DNA of 57,865 bases, from contig CALHYE010000006.1 of assembly GCA_938040735.1 (NCBI GenBank), positions 1-57,865 of the forward strand, written 5' to 3'. Under the pieces are notes generated by a model. The model made no database searches and was not told where the DNA came from. It saw nothing but the letters and a program-made list of their open reading frames with translations. The first letter of the stretch is position 1; each line of letters begins with the position of its first letter. The position numbers and the translations under genes were made by a program. Source of the stretch: an uncultured Bellilinea sp. GTDB lineage: Bacteria; Chloroflexota; Anaerolineae; Anaerolineales; Anaerolineaceae. Shown one piece after another: positions 36,505 to 44,632 of the stretch.

Positions 36505-37047
36505 ATGGAAGATCGCGAGGGCGATTCTAAACTCCAAATTCCTTTTCCCGATAGTTACTGGGTTATTCCGGGCCGGCTGCTGGCGGGGGAATACCCCGGC
36601 GCCGCGGAAGAACACCTGGCCCGTAAAAAATTGGTCAGCCTGTTGCATTGCGGTATCAATGCCATTCTAAACCTCACCGAGGAAGGCGAATTGGTGGATT
36701 ACGCTCCGTGGCTGATGGAAGAGGCAGCCGATTTTGGGTTGGATGTTGAAGTAAAACGACTGCCAATCCGGGATTTTTCAACCCCTTCTGTGGTTGAAAT
36801 GATCGCAATTTTGAATCAGATGGATGAATGGCTGAATGAAGGTAAAACAGTTTATGTGCACTGCTATGGCGGGATTGGCCGAACGGGAATGGTGGTGGGC
36901 TGCTATCTGGTGCGAAAGGGAATGCCCGCACGTAAGGCCTTGGAACAAATTGCAGAACTTCGCCATCGTGTACCAGATGGCTGGCGGCGTTCGCCCGAAA
37001 CGGACGAACAGGTAGATTTTGTGATGAACTGGAGGACAAACCAGTAA
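36505..37047 (+). CDS. Dual-specificity (cyclin-dependent-kinase-inhibitor-3-like) protein phosphatase
   Basis: The 180-residue protein has the CX5R phosphatase loop VYVHCYGGIGRTGMVVG (Cys120, Arg126) and an upstream general acid in LPIRDFSTPS (Asp90). The preceding block, SYWVIPGRLLAGEYPG, is typical of bacterial DSP/protein-tyrosine phosphatases. It hydrolyses phosphoprotein or phospholipid/phospho-sugar esters in the cytoplasm; substrate unknown. It sits in a short run with the MFS carrier before and a GNAT enzyme 17 bases after. Confidence 0.87.
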   Translation: MEDREGDSKLQIPFPDSYWVIPGRLLAGEYPGAAEEHLARKKLVSLLHCGINAILNLTEEGELVDYAPWLMEEAADFGLDVEVKRLPIRDFSTPSVVEMIAILNQMDEWLNEGKTVYVHCYGGIGRTGMVVGCYLVRKGMPARKALEQIAELRHRVPDGWRRSPETDEQVDFVMNWRTNQ

Positions 37048-37064
37048 AAAGAAGGTTTTAGAAA

Positions 37065-37502
37065 ATGGAAATAGAGATTATCCCTTTTGAGATGAAAGAT
37101 TACGATGAGGTTTATCAATTATGGCAATCCTGTGAAGGGATCGGTCTCAGCGAAGCAGATTCTCCGGACCGAATTCGCAATTACCTTGAACGCAATCCGG
37201 GCTGCAGTTTTGTGGCTCGCAAAGATGGTCAAATTGTTGGGGCTGTTTTGGGCGGCCATGACGGACGCCGGGGTTATTTGCATCATCTGGCAGTCCATCC
37301 CGCGGCCCGCCAATTGGGCATCGGCAGGCGCTTAACAGAGACGGTTTTGCGGGAATTACGCCGGCAGGGAATGGATCGGGTACATATTTTTGTTTATGCG
37401 GATAATCAGGCAGGGATTGCTTTTTGGGAGAGTATTGGCTGGCGGCTGCGAAGCAATCTGGTTTTGATGTCCATTGATCTTCAAAACCGCTTTAACGATT
37501 GA
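37065..37502 (+). CDS. Single-domain GNAT acetyltransferase
   Basis: The 145-residue protein has one GNAT fold. The acetyl-CoA loop is LAVHPAARQLGIGRRLTETV, followed by the YADNQAGIAFWESIGWRL signature. It resembles the YpeA/RimI-like group of small N-acetyltransferases, but no substrate residue set is diagnostic. Its final 11 bases overlap the convergent zinc-ribbon gene. Confidence 0.87.
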   Translation: MEIEIIPFEMKDYDEVYQLWQSCEGIGLSEADSPDRIRNYLERNPGCSFVARKDGQIVGAVLGGHDGRRGYLHHLAVHPAARQLGIGRRLTETVLRELRRQGMDRVHIFVYADNQAGIAFWESIGWRLRSNLVLMSIDLQNRFND

Positions 37503-37884
37503 GCGAATTAAAGAGTTGTTGAAGCGGTTTGTTGAGCGCACTCAGCAGGCAAATGCAGAAAAAGCATAGAAGAGCAACAACAATCAGGATGCTGCTCATC
37601 AGAGAGCGCCGCAGGGTTCTCCATCGGAGAAATTTGATCCCGCCCCATTGAGAAAAGGAATCCCAATTGATTTCTGGTTCGGGTGAGGAGGCGTTTTTTT
37701 CAGGGTAAATGACCTCAATCTCATGATTTTTGGGTTGGTCTGCCGTTGGCGCAAGACGAGGGTTGGCTTGCAGCGGACGCTCAGCGCGGATGAAGATTCC
37801 ACAGTATTCGCACACCACCCCGGCTGGGGTTTGGATTTCGGGGAGCGGCGCTCCACAGGCTGGACAAACCGGTTTGGGGGACAT
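37492..37884 (-). CDS. Zinc-ribbon protein with C-terminal membrane helix
   Basis: The 130-residue protein opens with a zinc ribbon (VCPACGAPLPEIQTP then VCEYCGIFI; four Cys in two CxxC pairs). A disordered linker and one hydrophobic helix (SSILIVVALLCFFCICLLSA) follow near the end. A tail-anchored position with the ribbon in the cytoplasm is likely. Similar zinc-ribbon membrane proteins are widespread and uncharacterised. The gene overlaps the convergent GNAT gene by 11 bases. Confidence 0.8.
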   Translation of the reverse strand: MSPKPVCPACGAPLPEIQTPAGVVCEYCGIFIRAERPLQANPRLAPTADQPKNHEIEVIYPEKNASSPEPEINWDSFSQWGGIKFLRWRTLRRSLMSSILIVVALLCFFCICLLSALNKPLQQLFNSLNR

Positions 37885-38060
37885 TTAGGTTGTATTGTAT
37901 CATCGGAACGGGTTGACCGTTAGGCAAATTCGGCGGTTCCGCAAGGGATTGTTGGTTCAATGAGTTGATTGAGGGTGCGCAACCTTATAAAGTTAACCAA
38001 TTTCATCACAAGGTTTGACACAAGCGGAGGTGTGGAGGGGAAGGAGATTAAAATTCCAGG

Positions 38061-38783
38061 ATGAGTTTACACCGTTATTGGTTTGGTTTGATTATTCTTT
38101 TGCTTTTGATTTCAGCCTGCTCGACGGGATTGGAAGTTTTATCGCCGTCCCAAAGTCATAATGATCCGTCCGAGTTAAGGTATCTTGCTTTGGGTGATTC
38201 CTATACGGTTGGCGAGGGAATTGGGATGAAGAAGTCTCTGCCATATCAACTGGTAGATGCGCTTTTGAAAGAAGGCTACTCGTTTGGAGAGCCGTCCGTC
38301 ATTGCCCGAACGGGATGGACGACTGATGAACTGCTGCGGGCAATTGAAGAAAATCCGCCTCAGGGAAGTTTTGATCTGGTTACCCTGCTGATAGGGGTCA
38401 ATAATCAATTTCGCGGCTATTCGCCGGAAACCTACCGAAGCGAGTTTAAGGAATTACTGAATCTTTCCATTCAATATGCGGGTAACAACCCTGCATGTGT
38501 CATCGTGCTTTCCATACCCGATTGGGGGGTTACTCCTTTCGCCCGGCTGGTCGGATTTGAGCGCGGCCAGATTGCTCTGCAAATTGATCGCTTCAATCGG
38601 ATCAACCGCGAGGAATCGGATCTGGCGGGGGTCGGATATGTGGACATCACTGCGATTTCCCGCCAGGCAGCGGATGAACCTTCCCTAATTGCGGGAGATG
38701 GGTTACATCCTTCCCCAACGATGATTCAGGCATGGGTAGAACAAGCCTTGCCTCAGGTGAAAGCCTGCTTGATTAATCCATAA
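38061..38783 (+). CDS. GDSL/SGNH hydrolase lipoprotein
   Basis: The 240-residue protein has a lipoprotein signal ending in LLLLISAC (Cys20). The SGNH blocks are YLALGDSYTVGEG (Ser47 nucleophile), the Gly of RTGWTTDELL, LIGVNNQFRGYS (Asn) and GDGLHPSPTMIQAW (Asp and His). It should be an extracytoplasmic esterase or deacylase of the TesA or acetylxylan-esterase sort; substrate unknown. It is not clearly in an operon: a PEP carboxylase gene with its own promoter follows. Confidence 0.88.
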   Translation: MSLHRYWFGLIILLLLISACSTGLEVLSPSQSHNDPSELRYLALGDSYTVGEGIGMKKSLPYQLVDALLKEGYSFGEPSVIARTGWTTDELLRAIEENPPQGSFDLVTLLIGVNNQFRGYSPETYRSEFKELLNLSIQYAGNNPACVIVLSIPDWGVTPFARLVGFERGQIALQIDRFNRINREESDLAGVGYVDITAISRQAADEPSLIAGDGLHPSPTMIQAWVEQALPQVKACLINP

Positions 38784-38804
38784 AAATGAGCGCCGTGTGT
38801 GTCT

Positions 38805-38842
38805 TGACCTTCTGGATTGGTTTTAGTAAGATTGACCAATCT
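38805..38842 (+). promoter_or_regulatory. Promoter with overlapping inverted repeat before PEP carboxylase
   Basis: TTGACC at 38805-38810, a 17-base spacer and TAAGAT at 38828-38833 form a promoter. A 7-bp inverted repeat, GATTGGT (38816-38822) and ACCAATC (38836-38842), brackets the -10, the usual place for a repressor operator. Repressor identity is unknown. Confidence 0.6.
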
Positions 38843-38861
38843 TAAGAAAAGAGGCAAGAAA

Positions 38862-40322
38862 ATGGTCAAGATTCCTCGCTGTATGAGTACCCAACACCCC
38901 GATAATGTGCAGGTGCCCTTCTTTTCGGATAATTCCGAGCTGCAAGGGGAAGATGAGGTGCAGGAAGCCTATTATGTGTTTTCGCATCTCGGCTGTGATG
39001 AGCAAATGTGGGATTACGAGGGCAAAGAAGTTGATAACTTTGTCATCAAAAAACTGCTGACGACCTATGGCTCGTATTTTCAGCAAAATCTGATCGGCAG
39101 AGATGTTTTTATCACGCCGCGCATCCCCAACCCGGCGGTTGAACGCAGTGAGGCGAAAATCCTGCTGGAAACGCTCGGCAGCATTCCGCGCTCTTATGAT
39201 GCGGCTGAGATATTTCAAGCCGGCCATCCAGCGCCAATTTTTGAAGTCATTTTGCCAATGACCATTTCAGCCGAGGACTTGAACCGAATTTATGCTTATT
39301 ACGAACACTTTGTGGCTGGACGCAACAACACCAAATTGCCCGGCAGTGACCTGACGATTGGGGAGTGGCTGGGACAATTTCGACCGTCGCGGATTCATGT
39401 GATACCTTTATTCGAGGCGGTGGAACACATGCTGGCTGCTGCGGATGTTTTGGAAGAATATCTGCGGGATAAGCCGTTGGAATACCATCGGGTCTTTCTG
39501 GCAAGGTCTGATCCGGCGATGAACTCCGGCCTGGTTAGCACGGTGCTGGCAAATAAAATTGCCTTGCAGCGGCTGGAGCGATTGGAAAATAAGATCGGAA
39601 AGCCGCTTTATCCGATTCTGGGAGTAGGGTCTGCGCCTTTTCGCGGCCATCTTAAACCGTCCACCGTGGAGCAGGTAGTACAGGAATATCCTTCGGTGCA
39701 AACTTTCACGATTCAATCGGCATTCAAGTACGATTATCCCGCGTTACAAGTCGGTCAGGCTATCCACCGCCTGCACGAGCTGCCGCGCAGGCCGGCTCAA
39801 GCGGTGGACGAGAAACGCTGCTTTGAGATCATGGACAAATACACCCAAGCCTATCGGGAAGCGGTCATGGATCTGGCGGGGGTAATTAATAATGTAGCTG
39901 CGTATGTGCCCCGTCGGCGCAAACGGAAATTACACATTGGTTTGTTCGGCTATTCGCGGAATGTTAATGGCGTCTCGCTGCCACGGGCTATTTCTTTTAC
40001 GGCAGCATTGTACACAATTGGTTTACCGCCGGAAATGTTGGGTTTGCAATCTTTGAATAAAGAAGATCTTGCTTTTCTGCGTCAAACTTACGTCAACTTT
40101 GACGCCGACTTGCAGTCTGCCTTGCACTTTGCCGATTTGGAAAGTCCATTCCTTAAGAAAGACTTGCGGCAGGCGATTGACCGGCTTGGGATTGCCCCGG
40201 AAATCAACCATGGGCACCTTGAAATCAGCCGGCGGGTGGTGGATGCCGTGCGGAACAATCGGTTTCATCGGCTGGATGAGTGGATCTTGCAGGCGGCTAA
40301 TCTGCGCCAGTTCCTGGGTTGA
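38862..40322 (+). CDS. ppcA: Archaeal-type phosphoenolpyruvate carboxylase
   Basis: The 486-residue protein matches the short archaeal-type PEPC (PpcA), not the roughly 900-residue bacterial enzyme. The N-terminus KIPRCMSTQHPDNVQVPFF is diagnostic. Other family blocks are HVIPLFEAVEHMLAAADV, VFLARSDPAMNSG, GVGSAPFRGHLKP, FTIQSAFKYDYP and FGYSRNVNGVSLPRAISFT. It adds bicarbonate to PEP, yielding oxaloacetate and phosphate, and feeds the partial TCA cycle. The start at ATG 38862 was chosen over an upstream frame because family members begin at this point. It is monocistronic, with its own promoter and terminator. Confidence 0.94.
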   Translation: MVKIPRCMSTQHPDNVQVPFFSDNSELQGEDEVQEAYYVFSHLGCDEQMWDYEGKEVDNFVIKKLLTTYGSYFQQNLIGRDVFITPRIPNPAVERSEAKILLETLGSIPRSYDAAEIFQAGHPAPIFEVILPMTISAEDLNRIYAYYEHFVAGRNNTKLPGSDLTIGEWLGQFRPSRIHVIPLFEAVEHMLAAADVLEEYLRDKPLEYHRVFLARSDPAMNSGLVSTVLANKIALQRLERLENKIGKPLYPILGVGSAPFRGHLKPSTVEQVVQEYPSVQTFTIQSAFKYDYPALQVGQAIHRLHELPRRPAQAVDEKRCFEIMDKYTQAYREAVMDLAGVINNVAAYVPRRRKRKLHIGLFGYSRNVNGVSLPRAISFTAALYTIGLPPEMLGLQSLNKEDLAFLRQTYVNFDADLQSALHFADLESPFLKKDLRQAIDRLGIAPEINHGHLEISRRVVDAVRNNRFHRLDEWILQAANLRQFLG

Positions 40323-40338
40323 GATATAATAAAAAAAG

Positions 40339-40373
40339 AAGGCTTCCCCCGTTTCGTGGGGGAAGCCTTTTTG
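40339..40373 (+). terminator. Intrinsic terminator of the PEP carboxylase gene
   Basis: A 12-bp perfect stem (AAGGCTTCCCCC with GGGGGAAGCCTT, 7-base loop) lies between an A-run and TTTTTG, 17 bases after the stop. It is probably bidirectional with the convergent sulfur operon. Confidence 0.9.
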
Positions 40374-40390
40374 TGATCCGGTTCTTGGGC

Positions 40391-40888
40391 CTAAATGAAG
40401 ACGATCTGAGCCCCTTCGGTCATATCAATAAAATCGCCTGCGGTAACAATGTCAATTACCCCTTCAACGAAATCATCCTTGGATAGACCCATCATGTCCA
40501 CCGACATCTTGCAGGCATATAGTTTTGCCCCGGCGTCCACCAGCATTTGCAAATATTCGCGCACCGGCGGCACTTCCAGGGCTTTCATTTTATCCTTCAT
40601 TAACTTTGTGGCAAAGGCGGTCATCCCCGGCAAAATCCCGACAATGTTGGGAATACCGAGATTGCCCGGAATACCCATCATGCTCATTTTCATGCTGGTG
40701 TTGGCCACAGGGGCGATCTCCAGGTGATCCACACGGTTTTTGTTGATGATGTCCATCCCCCAAAAGGTGAAAAAGATGGTCACATCAATGCCGTTGCCGA
40801 GAGCAGCCCAGCCCATCACCAGCGCCGGGAGAGCCATATCCAGAGTGCCTTTGGAGCAGATAAAGGCTATCTTGCGTTCATCAGACAT
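40391..40888 (-). CDS. DsrE2-type sulfur carrier protein
   Basis: The 165-residue protein has the DsrE/DsrF/DsrE2 features: KIAFICSKGTLDMALPALVM (Cys11), the hydrophobic strand VTIFFTFWGMDII and the diagnostic LYACKMSVDMMGL near Cys126. DsrE2 proteins carry sulfane sulfur as a persulfide on the second Cys and pass it among TusA, DsrC-like proteins and sulfur-oxidising enzymes. It is the last gene of the sulfide:quinone reductase operon, 42 bases after the TusE/DsrC-like gene. TusA and a rhodanese are not present here. Confidence 0.88.
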   Translation of the reverse strand: MSDERKIAFICSKGTLDMALPALVMGWAALGNGIDVTIFFTFWGMDIINKNRVDHLEIAPVANTSMKMSMMGIPGNLGIPNIVGILPGMTAFATKLMKDKMKALEVPPVREYLQMLVDAGAKLYACKMSVDMMGLSKDDFVEGVIDIVTAGDFIDMTEGAQIVFI

Positions 40889-40930
40889 TGCGGTTTCTCC
40901 TTATCTCATAAGTTTGTGAAAGACGCGGAT

Positions 40931-41248
40931 CTATACGCAGCCCTCGGGCTTACCCAATCCGGCTATGCGGGCAACTTTTTTGGCAGGTCCTTTGGGAAAC
41001 AAGGTAAATAGCTCTTTAGTGGAAATTCCCGTTCCTGTGGTGATCTGCCGTAGGGTGGGGGCTTTACCGCTTGTGCCAGCGGATTGCCGGCAGAAGTGGA
41101 TGATCTTCCAGTGGTCGGCAGTCAACTCGGGGATGCCTTCCTCCTTGGCGATTTCGACCGCAATGTCCTCAGTCCATTCGTTGGGATTGGTCATGAAGCC
41201 TTCTTCGTTGACTTCGACGGTCTTTCCAGCAATTGTTTTTGCAACCAT
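40931..41248 (-). CDS. TusE/DsrC-family sulfur relay protein
   Basis: The 105-residue protein has the family layout: VNEEGFMTNPNEWTEDIA, ELTADHWKIIHFCRQ and the flexible tail GPAKKVARIAGLGKPEGCV. The penultimate Cys (Cys104) of the C-terminal arm is present. The second arm Cys of true DsrC (ten residues earlier) is replaced by Ala, as in single-Cys TusE-like members. It should carry sulfur as a persulfide in the cytoplasm but cannot make the DsrC trisulfide. ATG at 41248 has a strong GGAGGA site; the upstream in-frame start lacks one. Confidence 0.88.
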   Translation of the reverse strand: MVAKTIAGKTVEVNEEGFMTNPNEWTEDIAVEIAKEEGIPELTADHWKIIHFCRQSAGTSGKAPTLRQITTGTGISTKELFTLFPKGPAKKVARIAGLGKPEGCV

Positions 41249-41304
41249 GGGTTTATTCCTCCAGTTTTTTAGAATTCGTTTTGTAAAAACCTCATGCACA
41301 GGGT

Positions 41305-42009
41305 TTATGAGGTGATTTCAACGGGTTGACCATCATGACTCTGCACGCCTATGGCCCTTAAGATTCGTAGCGCCAATGCCAAACCGCGCCGTACAGCCGG
41401 GTCTTGCATCTGACGCAAAATGCTCAACATGGAAGTATTGACCGGTTTGGAGACCTCTTCTTCCGCCAGCAGCAGCGTGTTGCGTACAAAAGACAGGATT
41501 TCCGGTTGGGTCATATCTTTGACCGTGTTCAGGATCAAGACGATGTTCTCGCTCAGCCGATTGACGTCCTCCTCCGAAAAGGAAGTAACTACATTATCCA
41601 CCAGCCGGCCGCCGCCGCGAGCGAAAGCGAAGTAACCTTTGCGGTCAAGCTCGTCCATTAATTCGGTGAGTTTGGTGATCATCTCGCGGCTGATTGGGCC
41701 GACGGTTGCCAGCAAATCACTCAGACTATCGAGCTGATCAAGCAGCATCTCCAATTGAGGCACATGCCGGAGGAGTTTTTTACTCAACCGCAGCAAATCC
41801 TCCAAGCGGATTTCCTCCTGCACTTCGTGCAGTTCGCGGGTGACGATGTCCATTGCTTCTCGCGCTATCGGCATGGCCGTATCTATGAGGTCATCACGTG
41901 ATTCCCTTTCCTGTTGAGCCAGACGGGCCTGTTCGGTCAGGTAAGCCACTTGCGCGGTCAGCAGGTCCAGTTTTTGGTTGAGAGCCAGAAGATCGGTTTC
42001 AAGAGTCAT
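41305..42009 (-). CDS. DUF1641 protein of the sulfide:quinone reductase operon
   Basis: The 234-residue protein is mainly helical. An N-terminal coiled coil (ETDLLALNQKLDLLTAQVAY) is followed by the DUF1641-like helical repeats (LEMLLDQLDSLSDLLATVG, ITKLTELMDELDRKGYFAFA) and a Leu-rich C-terminal helix (RRGLALALRILRAIGVQS). DUF1641 proteins accompany sulfide:quinone reductase-like flavoproteins and formate dehydrogenases. Their role is not known, but membrane tethering or electron-transfer assembly has been proposed from context. It begins 8 bases after the reductase gene stop. Confidence 0.82.
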   Translation of the reverse strand: MTLETDLLALNQKLDLLTAQVAYLTEQARLAQQERESRDDLIDTAMPIAREAMDIVTRELHEVQEEIRLEDLLRLSKKLLRHVPQLEMLLDQLDSLSDLLATVGPISREMITKLTELMDELDRKGYFAFARGGGRLVDNVVTSFSEEDVNRLSENIVLILNTVKDMTQPEILSFVRNTLLLAEEEVSKPVNTSMLSILRQMQDPAVRRGLALALRILRAIGVQSHDGQPVEITS

Positions 42010-42017
42010 GATCCCTC

Positions 42018-43250
42018 CTATACCAACCGCTTGCCGCTCATGCTCATTTCCGAGGGCAGAGGCACTTCCATGCCTTTGAGCAAAAGATGCCAGTACATCC
42101 AGCGGAACATCAGCTTGCCCCAGTGGTTGAACTCCGACTCTTCCAGCAGAGTCAACGGCCCGATTCCCGGCAGGGGGTAGCGTCCCGGCAACGGTTCCTG
42201 TTCGTAGTTGAAATCAATCATCAAACCTTTGCCAAAGCCGGTTTCGATAAAGCAGTTGGCGTGGCCGTCAAAATAGGGCTTCAATTCATGCCCTTCTACA
42301 TAACGCAGGAAGTTTTCGGTGAACAGGTCAATCGAAAAGTGAGCAGTGGCGCCGGCTTTTGAAGCCGGAGCATCGGAAGCATCCCCCAGAACGAAGATAT
42401 TGTCATAGGCTTTGGAGCGCAGGGTATATTGATCAACCGGCACATAATTCAATTCGTTGCCTAAACCGGAACGGGCGATAAACTCAGCGCCTTTGTTGAG
42501 GGGAATGGTCACCAGTAAATCGTATTCGATTTCGCGCTCATCATAAGATACGATTTTTCGGGCATCCGGCTCAACCCGTTCGATCATGAAGTCGGGTTCA
42601 ACGAGAATGTTCTTGCGTTCCAGCAGTTCACCCAACATGCGGGAAGCCACCGGTTTTGTGAAAGCGCCCGACAGCGGTGTTGCGTAAATAATTTCCACGC
42701 GGTCACGTTTTCCGTGTTTGTGGAAATGCCAGTCGGCGAGCATAATGAATTCCAGAGGGGCTACCGGGCATTTGATCGGGTTTTCAACGACGTTGACAAC
42801 CAACCGGCCGCCTTCCCAATTGTGCAGCATCTGGTTGAGTTTCAGGCTGGTTTCCAGGGTGTAAAAAGAATGGATGGACTTTCCCCATTCCTGTTCGGCC
42901 ATGCCGGGGGTTTCTTCGGGGTGAATATCGGTGCCGGTGGCAATGATCAAATAATCGTAAGAAAGGGTTTGCTTGTTGGCAAGGCGGACAAGCCGCTGAG
43001 CGGGGTCAACTTCCTCGACTGCGGATTGGATCAGCGTGAGCGGGGCAGAGATGTAATCCCTTTTAGGTTTGATGACCTCTTTTTTGGTGTACATTCCAAA
43101 TGGAATAAACAGGAAACCGGGTTGATAATAATGGATCGGGTCCGGGTCAACCAGCGTGATTTGCCACTCATCCAAATCCATGACACGCTTGAAGCGATTG
43201 GCGACGATTGTTCCAGCAGTCCCTGCACCTAAGATGACCAGTTTTTTCAT
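42018..43250 (-). CDS. Sulfide:quinone oxidoreductase-type flavoprotein
   Basis: The 410-residue flavoprotein begins with the FAD dinucleotide-binding motif KLVILGAGTAGTIVANRFK. It continues with HYYQPGFLFIPFG and YDYLIIATGTDIHPEETPG, and the second FAD contact IFVLGDASDAPASKAGATAH. Cys161 in NPIKCPVAPLE and Cys333 in DGHANCFIETG match the two redox cysteines next to the flavin in sulfide:quinone reductases; the third Cys of the best-studied type is not evident. The C-terminal amphipathic helix region (LMFRWMYWHLLLKGME) suits membrane attachment. It oxidises sulfide to sulfane sulfur with quinone as acceptor. Partners for sulfur transfer follow in the operon. Confidence 0.87.
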   Translation of the reverse strand: MKKLVILGAGTAGTIVANRFKRVMDLDEWQITLVDPDPIHYYQPGFLFIPFGMYTKKEVIKPKRDYISAPLTLIQSAVEEVDPAQRLVRLANKQTLSYDYLIIATGTDIHPEETPGMAEQEWGKSIHSFYTLETSLKLNQMLHNWEGGRLVVNVVENPIKCPVAPLEFIMLADWHFHKHGKRDRVEIIYATPLSGAFTKPVASRMLGELLERKNILVEPDFMIERVEPDARKIVSYDEREIEYDLLVTIPLNKGAEFIARSGLGNELNYVPVDQYTLRSKAYDNIFVLGDASDAPASKAGATAHFSIDLFTENFLRYVEGHELKPYFDGHANCFIETGFGKGLMIDFNYEQEPLPGRYPLPGIGPLTLLEESEFNHWGKLMFRWMYWHLLLKGMEVPLPSEMSMSGKRLV

Positions 43251-43268
43251 GGAAACTTGCTCCTTTTT

Positions 43269-44009
43269 TTAAGAAAGTTGAGTGAGATTAGCAATTTGTT
43301 GTAATCTTTCGATGAAAGAGGTTCGTTCGCGCAGAATGCCTTCAACTGCCCGCGCGGCAATTGCAGGCCACGCGTTCACTCGCGCGCGCATCTCCTGAGA
43401 AATACGGGGAATCTTGTCGAAAGCATCTTGAAGTTTTTCGATGGGGATGTTGAATTGCTGGGAGAGTTCCACAAGCCGTTGTTGGGCGGCTTCGGTTGAT
43501 TGTTGAATGCAACCCCCGGTGATGAACCAACCAACCGGTTTTGAATTTTCGATTACAGGATGAACCCAATAACTCAGCCCGGCATGGCAGGTGAGAATTT
43601 TTTGACCTTCGGCTGCCTGGCGGGCAAACTCCCGCCAGGTTTCCAGACAGGCAAGCCGTCCGCTGTCGCTTTTCCAGATCAAGCGGCAAAAATCGCAGGG
43701 ATTGCTGATTTCGGTTTGGGGGCTGCCTTCCAGGTCAAGGATCACTGCGCTGAGACCGCTGACTTCCGCGAAAAGATCCTGGACGGGTTGAACGCAATGT
43801 GCAGGAAAAGCGGCGGTTAGATCGGCTGCAACCGTGGTTTCGATGGGGGATCCACTGATGAGTAATTTTTCAACATTGCCGCGCGGGAAGCGCCATTGTT
43901 GACCAATCTTGACCCCTTTCAATCGCCCATCTTGCAGCATGCGGTAGATGGTGATTCGGTCAACTTTGAGCAGGTCCTGAACCTGACGAGTGGTGAGTAA
44001 TTCTTCCAT
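43269..44009 (-). CDS. Excisionase-type HTH regulator with PocR-like sensory domain
   Basis: The 246-residue protein starts with an excisionase/MerR-like winged HTH (residues 1-52; LLTTRQVQDLLKVDRITIYR, LKGVKIGQQWRFPRGNVEKL). A PocR-type ligand domain follows, with clustered cysteines: NPCDFCRLIWKSDSGRLACL, then ILTCHAGLSYWVHPV and GWFITGGCIQQS. PocR domains sense small metabolites, and Cys-rich ones often bind a metal or respond to redox state. It is the first gene of the sulfur operon and points the same way, so autoregulation in response to sulfide or polysulfide is likely. That is inference from position and cysteine content. Confidence 0.8.
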   Translation of the reverse strand: MEELLTTRQVQDLLKVDRITIYRMLQDGRLKGVKIGQQWRFPRGNVEKLLISGSPIETTVAADLTAAFPAHCVQPVQDLFAEVSGLSAVILDLEGSPQTEISNPCDFCRLIWKSDSGRLACLETWREFARQAAEGQKILTCHAGLSYWVHPVIENSKPVGWFITGGCIQQSTEAAQQRLVELSQQFNIPIEKLQDAFDKIPRISQEMRARVNAWPAIAARAVEGILRERTSFIERLQQIANLTQLS

Positions 44010-44215
44010 AGTTTGATATAAAAAGTTATAACAACCTGTATCACCCTTATCATAGCCTGCTGGTGTGGGTGTGCAAAGTGATGAATGTCATGACAAATGT
44101 CATATCGTTCTATTCTTCACAATCGTTTTTGTCTAATCTTCTGAATTTTTTCGATTGAATTTGAACATTAAGAAAGATATTATTGGGTAGAGTAAGATTT
44201 CATGGGAGAGAAAAA

Positions 44216-44629
44216 ATGAGTGATCGTCCAATCAATTGGCTGGAAGCGGGGCAATTTATCAATCTGACTACCTTCCGAAAGAACGGACAGGCTGTTCCAA
44301 CACCAGTATGGTTTGTCTGGCATGATGACCGCTTGTACGTATACACCCAGGAGCAGTCGGGAAAGGCCAAGCGCATCCGCGCCAACGGGCGGGCATTAAT
44401 TGCCCCCAGTGATGTGCGCGGCAATCCTCTGGCGGACTTCATCGCCGCTCAAGGCAGGGTTTTGCGTGATGAAAACAAAATTAAACAGGTTGACCGCCTG
44501 TTCGATCAAAAATATGGCATTCAGCGCAAGTTGATTGGTTTAATGTCCCGCTTTCGGGGTGAACGTTCTCAAAAAACCCCCTTCTTTTTGGAGTTTGTGT
44601 TGAACCCCGAAAAAGAAATCGCTGAGTAG
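44216..44629 (+). CDS. PPOX-class pyridoxamine 5'-phosphate oxidase-fold protein
   Basis: The 137-residue protein has the split-barrel FMN/F420-binding fold of PPOX-class proteins: FINLTTFRKNGQAVPTPVWF, DDRLYVYTQEQSGKAKRIR, RALIAPSDVRGNPLADFIAA. The Thr-Pro-Val-Trp strand and the KRIR turn are typical of the F420-dependent group (Rv1155-like), which reduces biliverdin or unknown flavins or quinones. Cofactor choice cannot be settled by eye. It is divergent from the sulfur operon. ATG at 44216 follows GGGAGAG. Confidence 0.78.
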   Translation: MSDRPINWLEAGQFINLTTFRKNGQAVPTPVWFVWHDDRLYVYTQEQSGKAKRIRANGRALIAPSDVRGNPLADFIAAQGRVLRDENKIKQVDRLFDQKYGIQRKLIGLMSRFRGERSQKTPFFLEFVLNPEKEIAE

Positions 44630-44632
44630 CGC

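Noticed and set aside
37885-38060. Gene between the zinc-ribbon and GDSL genes
   Set aside because: No frame with a ribosome site or motif; treated as intergenic promoter space.
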